Part shown: positions 7,153 to 9,833 of the stretch, one piece after another
Position numbering within the stretch: the first letter of the stretch is position 1
How the letters are laid out: the number at the start of each line of letters is the position of its first letter
Origin: Fidelibacterota bacterium
GTDB taxonomy: Bacteria > Fidelibacterota > UBA8477
Assembly: GCA_021734045.1 (NCBI GenBank)
Contig: JAIPJR010000088.1
Coordinates: 1-9,833 of the forward strand
DNA length: 9,833 nucleotides
Reading direction: 5' to 3'
Program-made: the position numbers and the translations under genes
Notes under the pieces: model-generated
The model's database searches: none
Told to the model about the DNA's origin: nothing
Seen by the model: only the letters and a program-made list of their open reading frames with translations

Positions 7153-7167
7153 CCTTTTAATCAAAGG
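7153..7167 (+). promoter_or_regulatory. Small hairpin overlapping the ribosome binding site of the 130-residue gene
   Basis: CCTTT (7153-7157) and AAAGG (7163-7167) are complementary around a 5-base loop. The second arm contains part of the AAGGAAG ribosome binding site of the gene at 7178. A stem of 5 bp with three A-T pairs is weak, so an effect on translation is only a possibility. Confidence 0.2.
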
Positions 7168-7177
7168 AAGTAAGCAA

Positions 7178-7570
7178 ATGGCACGAAAAATGGTTGAAAC
7201 AATTAAAGCCGGAGCAACCGGGCTGGTGTATAAGAATTCGGTGTTCCTTCCGTTTCATTTTGAGCTCATCAGCATTTGGATTGGCAAAGAAATGTCGCTG
7301 CTGGCATCGCCGGAACATTATGTGGATTTTTGCGGATGTGATGGCGATGTGGGGGTTCGCACCAGTGAGTCCTATACCAATTTAATTTTCAGAGAGTACA
7401 AAGATTTGGTGAAGGATTTTAGCAAAAATCGCGGGCATGTAATCCTCTACTGCACGGAAAAGGGTGATGACATTTTCAAGAAAAACAGACGGCACTATGT
7501 GAAAATGGGGTTTGAGGAGGACTCGAATCAGGTTTCGCTGGAACTGATTGATGACCCTTTTGACTTGTAG
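7178..7570 (+). CDS. Uncharacterised 130-residue soluble protein
   Basis: I do not recognise this family. The gene is probably real: a good AAGGAAG site lies 7 bp before the ATG, it fits between nhaD (45 bp gap) and the adenosyltransferase (27 bp gap), and its codon use resembles its neighbours. The product has no signal peptide or membrane helix. It mixes hydrophobic strands (SVFLPFHFELISIWIG; GHVILYC; VSLELIDD) with a charged middle (FREYKDLVKDFSKNRG), which suggests a small alpha/beta fold. There are three cysteines, C52 and C54 in FCGCDGD and C92. The C-X-C pair next to acidic residues could bind a metal or a thiol, but that is speculative. It may be cotranscribed with nhaD. No function is proposed. 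Confidence 0.75.
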   Translation: MARKMVETIKAGATGLVYKNSVFLPFHFELISIWIGKEMSLLASPEHYVDFCGCDGDVGVRTSESYTNLIFREYKDLVKDFSKNRGHVILYCTEKGDDIFKKNRRHYVKMGFEEDSNQVSLELIDDPFDL

Positions 7571-7597
7571 ACCTGGGGAAAGAGGGAGAGGGATCTA

Positions 7598-8182
7598 ATG
7601 CGAATAACCCGGGTAACAACGCGAACCGGTGACCAGGGGCAGACGCGCCTGGCGGGTGGGCAGATGGTGAGTAAAGCCTCTCTGCGGGTTCGGGCATATG
7701 GGGAAATTGATGAGCTCAATGCATTCATCGGTCTTATTCTGGCAGACGATATTCTAGACGAAACCCGGGAGATCCTCACACCGGTGCAGCACCAGCTATT
7801 CGTGGTGGGTGGCGAATTGGCCTTTGCTCAGGAGGATGGCAAAAATCTTCAGAGTGATCGTGTCTCCCAAATGGATGTGGAAGTTTTGGAGCAGGGTGTG
7901 GAGCGTATCAACGCAACGCTGGATCCGCTAAAGGAATTCGTCTTACCAGGTGGTCGCCGCAGTGCTGCATTGTGTCATGTGGCACGCACGGTTTGTCGCC
8001 GGGCTGAACGGACGATTGTGGCGCTCAATGAGCAGGAAGCGTTGAATCCGGAGGTGATCCGGTTTGTGAATCGCCTGTCGGATCTGCTGTTTGTCATTTC
8101 CCGGGCGGAAAATGTGCGCCACGGGGTGGCGGAAGTAAATTGGTCCCGGAAACATCTGGGACACGACGATGGGATGGCCTAG
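7598..8182 (+). CDS. pduO: Cob(I)alamin adenosyltransferase, PduO/MMAB type
   Basis: The enzyme transfers the 5'-deoxyadenosyl group from ATP to cob(I)alamin, making the coenzyme B12 needed by adenosylcobalamin-dependent mutases, dehydratases or reductases. The 194-residue product is the normal length of a PduO-type domain. It has the N-terminal ATP loop TRTGDQGQTRLAGG (8-21), RVRAYGEIDELNAFIG (30-45), EFVLPGGRRSAALCHVARTV (113-132) running into CRRAERTIVAL with the conserved ATP-contacting arginines, and FVNRLSDLLFVISRAEN (156-172). The GGR after LPGG departs from the more usual GGS/GGT. GAGAGGG precedes the ATG at 7598. It stands alone: no other B12 gene is visible. CobO-named annotation is common but belongs to an unrelated fold. 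Confidence 0.93.
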   Translation: MRITRVTTRTGDQGQTRLAGGQMVSKASLRVRAYGEIDELNAFIGLILADDILDETREILTPVQHQLFVVGGELAFAQEDGKNLQSDRVSQMDVEVLEQGVERINATLDPLKEFVLPGGRRSAALCHVARTVCRRAERTIVALNEQEALNPEVIRFVNRLSDLLFVISRAENVRHGVAEVNWSRKHLGHDDGMA

Positions 8183-8219
8183 CACAATAGCCGGATAACT
8201 TTCCCACCATTGGCCATCC
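8172..8219 (+). terminator. Possible terminator after the adenosyltransferase gene
   Basis: GGATGGCC (8172-8179) and GGCCATCC (8212-8219) form an 8 bp perfect inverted repeat that starts inside the last codons of the gene. It is followed by the T-rich stretch TCAATTTTATTT. The 32-base loop is long for an intrinsic terminator and the T-tract is broken, so the call is weak. Its position between convergent genes is where a terminator is expected. Confidence 0.3.
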
Positions 8220-8240
8220 TCAATTTTATTTCACTGGGAA

Positions 8241-8576
8241 TTATAAAATATCGGTTTGAAACCGGAGCAGCTCTGCAATGCCTACAAGCTGTTCATCCAC
8301 AAACCAGCGAATCTTACTCTGTTGTTCATTGAGATGATGGTAATCGCTGCCCACCATCACGGCCAAAACCAATGCTGTCTGCCATTTTTCCACATCACCT
8401 ACTTCCGCTACACTCACATTAAATCGATTGTGCAGTCGCTCTTTCAGTGATTTGATGACTTTGCGTTTTTCTTTCAGGGAATGGCTGTGGGGAATCCGAA
8501 TTTGCATACGGATGACCATGAGCGGTGCTTCAACATCCGTTTTGCCTGAGAAATTATCATCCGGCTGAGCGCTCAC
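8241..8576 (-). CDS. DUF503 family protein
   Basis: The 111-residue protein matches the small conserved DUF503 family (YlxP-like in Gram-positives), whose molecular role is not established. The core HSLKEKRKVIKSLKERLHNR (31-50), then FNVSVAEVGDVEKWQTALV (52-70), is diagnostic. The start is a GTG at 8576, whose GTGA overlaps the stop of the upstream VOC gene by 4 bp and which has GGTGG 5 bp before it. This adds 19 polar residues (MSAQPDDNFSGKTDVEAPL) that the family normally lacks. The internal ATG at 8519 (MVIRMQIRIPHS) matches the usual family N-terminus but has no clear ribosome binding site. In many genomes this family lies near ribosome-binding factor genes; that is not the case here. Confidence 0.88.
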   Translation of the reverse strand: MSAQPDDNFSGKTDVEAPLMVIRMQIRIPHSHSLKEKRKVIKSLKERLHNRFNVSVAEVGDVEKWQTALVLAVMVGSDYHHLNEQQSKIRWFVDEQLVGIAELLRFQTDIL

Positions 8577-8965
8577 GGCGCCACCAATTCCAGCTTGATC
8601 CGGTCCGGGTCTTCAAAGAATACGGCATAATGATCCGCGCCACCGGCATAGGGGAATCGTCCGGTGTAAAGAATCCTGGTACCGCGTTCTTTTAATTCAG
8701 CCGCAATTTTATCCACGGTTTTACGGGAGTTGGCGTAGAATGCCAGATGATTCAAACCGATCCGTTTGCGATGGTAGGGTGGTGATAAATAAGTCTCTTC
8801 CGTTTGAACAATCACCAGGTACATGCGACCCCGGCGCCAGCTTTGTCCGTCATGCCATGATTGATACTCTTCCCAACCCAGGCGCTTTAGAAACCAACCA
8901 TAAAATTCCCGCGATACCTCAAGATTGCTCACATAAAGCTCGATATGATGAAGATCGCCTAACAT
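8573..8965 (-). CDS. VOC superfamily (glyoxalase/bleomycin-resistance fold) protein
   Basis: The 130-residue product is a typical small vicinal-oxygen-chelate protein with two beta-alpha-beta-beta-beta modules. The first module opens with LHHIELYVSNLEVSREFYGW (5-24), the second with GLNHLAFYANSRKTVDKI (70-87). It ends with YAVFFEDPDRIKLELVAP, the common 'DPDG..LE' close. Candidate metal ligands are H7, H73 and E126. These proteins include glyoxalases, isomerases, dioxygenases and antibiotic-binding proteins, and the substrate cannot be told from the sequence. The ATG at 8965 has no obvious ribosome binding site. It is followed by a 4 bp overlap with the DUF503 gene, so the two form a coupled pair. 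Confidence 0.88.
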   Translation of the reverse strand: MLGDLHHIELYVSNLEVSREFYGWFLKRLGWEEYQSWHDGQSWRRGRMYLVIVQTEETYLSPPYHRKRIGLNHLAFYANSRKTVDKIAAELKERGTRILYTGRFPYAGGADHYAVFFEDPDRIKLELVAP

Positions 8966-9129
8966 GTGGTTAGATTAAGGTGAGCCTGTGGTGAAAAAAA
9001 GTCAATTACAGAATGCACGCGGTAGCAGAAAGGGAGCCTTATCAAATCACTGTTGTGCTCATATGAACACGATCGGGTATTAGTTGAAGCTTGGTTTTCC
9101 CTGAGTTACCATCTACTTTTCCTTAAATC
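8966..9129. promoter_or_regulatory. Divergent intergenic region between the VOC and Mth938 genes
   Basis: The 164 bp hold outward promoters for both flanking genes. I see no gene in it. The main feature is the near-palindrome at 9055-9070. Possible promoter elements are TTGACT on the minus strand (about 9006-9001), with a TAATCT too far away (22 bp), and TTGTGC/TATTAG on the plus strand with a 19 bp spacer. Neither is convincing. Confidence 0.5.
9055..9070. promoter_or_regulatory. 16 bp near-perfect palindrome, possible operator
   Basis: GTGCTCATATGAACAC is symmetric at 7 of 8 base-pair positions; only the fourth pair (C against A) breaks the dyad. It lies in the divergent region, about 90 bp from the VOC start and 60 bp from the Mth938 gene start, so a bound regulator could affect both. 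It resembles but does not match the CRP/FNR half-site spacing. Confidence 0.4.
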
Positions 9130-9504
9130 ATGGAAAAACAGCTACAATCACCGCAAATCGAGCGTTTAGCCTGGGGTGAAATTGAACTGGCGGGTGGTCG
9201 CCGGTTCAAGGATTTGAAAGTCTGGCCGGGCGGTGCCCGGGAATGGGATTGGCGGGAAACGGGAACCCATCACGTACCGGGTATTTTACCCCGGGATGTA
9301 GAAGAACTTTTACAGCGGGGTGTCACGGAAGTGGTTTTCGGTTGCGGCCACCTGAAACGTCTCCAGGTGGATGATGCCACCTTAAGACTGTTGGCAGAGC
9401 GGAAAATTCCGATCCATGCCTATTCTACACGGAAGGCAGTCCAATTGTATAATGACCTGTGCAGCAAGAAGCGGGTCGGCGGTCTTTTCCATTCTACTTG
9501 TTGA
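9130..9504 (+). CDS. Mth938-like domain protein (DUF498)
   Basis: The 124-residue protein is a complete single-domain member of the Mth938 family, which includes human AAMDC and a domain found in the respiratory assembly factor NDUFAF3. Its biochemical role in bacteria is not known. Diagnostic segments are LAWGEIELAGGRRFKDLKVW (13-32), PGGAREWDWRETGTHHVPGI (33-52), the helix DVEELLQRGVTEVVFGCG (56-73), YSTRKAVQLYNDL (98-110) and the C-terminal GGLFHSTC. All conserved parts are present and the C-terminus ends where the family usually ends. No strong Shine-Dalgarno sequence precedes the ATG, which follows an AT-rich CTTAAATC. A sigma factor gene follows after about 63 bp on the same strand. Confidence 0.9.
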   Translation: MEKQLQSPQIERLAWGEIELAGGRRFKDLKVWPGGAREWDWRETGTHHVPGILPRDVEELLQRGVTEVVFGCGHLKRLQVDDATLRLLAERKIPIHAYSTRKAVQLYNDLCSKKRVGGLFHSTC

Positions 9505-9520
9505 ATGATTTAACCTTTTT

Positions 9521-9553
9521 GCCTTTTCTGCGTAATTCCTATAGAGAAAAGGC
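9521..9553 (+). promoter_or_regulatory. 9 bp perfect inverted repeat in front of the sigma factor gene
   Basis: GCCTTTTCT (9521-9529) and AGAAAAGGC (9545-9553) are exact complements around a 15-base loop. No T-tract follows on the plus strand, so it is not a standard terminator. The 3' arm includes the AAAAGG that, with the following GGCGGG, is the only ribosome-binding-site-like sequence before the sigma gene. A weak -10-like TATAGA (9540-9545) lies in the loop and arm, so the hairpin might not be in the mRNA. Confidence 0.45.
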
Positions 9554-9567
9554 GGGTCAGTGAGATT

Positions 9568-9833
9568 TTGGTACAACAATCATCAGCGCAGAAAGATTAT
9601 GAATTACGCCAACTCATTCGCCTTTGTCAGGAAGGTGACCTGGAGGCCTTTCGGGTACTTGTTCAGGCTTTTCATGGGACCGCGTTCAGCCTGGCCCGGC
9701 GGCTGGTGGGAAATCGCCAGGAGGCGCAGGACATTGTGCAGGAAGCATTTATCAGGGTTTGGCGGCATTTGGCGCGGTTTGATGCCCAAAAATCTTTTAC
9801 CACCTGGTTGGTCCGGATTGTGACCAACCTGGC
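9568..9833 (+). CDS. ECF-type RNA polymerase sigma factor, N-terminal part (runs off window)
   Basis: The frame starting at TTG 9568 encodes 88 residues of sigma-70 region 2, which binds core polymerase and the -10 element. Recognisable parts are LIRLCQEGDLEAFRVLVQAF (16-35), AFSLARRLVGNRQEAQDIVQ (39-58), EAFIRVWRHLARFD (59-72) and KSFTTWLVRIVTNLA at the edge. This matches the ECF layout, with no room for region 1. The frame opens after an in-frame TAA near 9509 and contains no ATG or GTG before this point, so TTG is the best available start; ATT at 9565 is less likely. The overlapping ATG-starting frame from 9602 is not the gene. GGCGGG lies about 11 bp upstream. Region 4 lies beyond the window. 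Confidence 0.85.
   Translation, partial: MVQQSSAQKDYELRQLIRLCQEGDLEAFRVLVQAFHGTAFSLARRLVGNRQEAQDIVQEAFIRVWRHLARFDAQKSFTTWLVRIVTNL

Noticed and set aside
8252-8264. Perfect palindrome CGGTTTGAAACCG at the end of the DUF503 gene as a terminator
   Set aside because: The single-base centre leaves no loop for a full hairpin (only about 3-4 pairs could form) and the bases are explained by coding RFQTD.
9560-9823. 87-residue frame with GTG start at the right end
   Set aside because: The frame shifted relative to it gives an unmistakable sigma-70 region 2, so this is a shadow.

Overview
This window holds ordinary chromosomal housekeeping and bioenergetic genes. I see no phage, transposon, CRISPR array, tRNA or rRNA. 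The organism looks like a Gram-negative or deep-branching anaerobic or facultative bacterium of middling GC. The reasons are a complete Rnf complex in the C-D-G-E-A-B order, an NhaD-type Na+/H+ antiporter with a signal peptide, a PduO-type cobalamin adenosyltransferase, and mixed ribosome binding sites (some genes have strong GGAGG-type sites, others almost none). An FCB-group or related candidate phylum is a guess; nothing here fixes the taxon.

Layout: 1-4624 on the minus strand is the rnf operon, transcribed rnfC-rnfD-rnfG-rnfE-rnfA-rnfB, with rnfB cut by the left edge. rnfD to rnfA are joined by 4-8 bp overlaps, while rnfC is set apart by a 97 bp gap. A 363 bp divergent intergenic region (4625-4987) carries several short repeats and palindromes. 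On the plus strand follow an HD-domain nucleotidase-like gene (4988-5575), nhaD (5627-7132), a 130-residue protein I do not recognise (7178-7570), and a corrinoid adenosyltransferase (7598-8182). Converging on these from the right is a two-gene minus-strand unit: a VOC/glyoxalase-fold protein (8573-8965) coupled by a 4 bp overlap to a DUF503 protein (8241-8576). A second divergent region (8966-9129) leads to a full-length Mth938-domain protein (9130-9504). The window ends in the N-terminal part of an ECF-like sigma factor that appears to start at a TTG codon (9568 onward), just after a 9 bp perfect inverted repeat.

How the genes fit together: Rnf couples ferredoxin and NAD redox chemistry to pumping of Na+ or H+ across the membrane, and NhaD exchanges Na+ for H+. 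Back-to-back placement of the two suggests a membrane-ion module in which the antiporter interconverts the gradients. This is inference; the coupling ion cannot be read from the sequence. The remaining genes are small conserved proteins with no evident pathway link.

I did not find a clearly undescribed system. The best leads are the uncharacterised 130-residue protein next to nhaD, the repeat-rich rnf upstream region, the hairpin in front of the sigma factor, and a substitution in the RnfG flavinylation motif.
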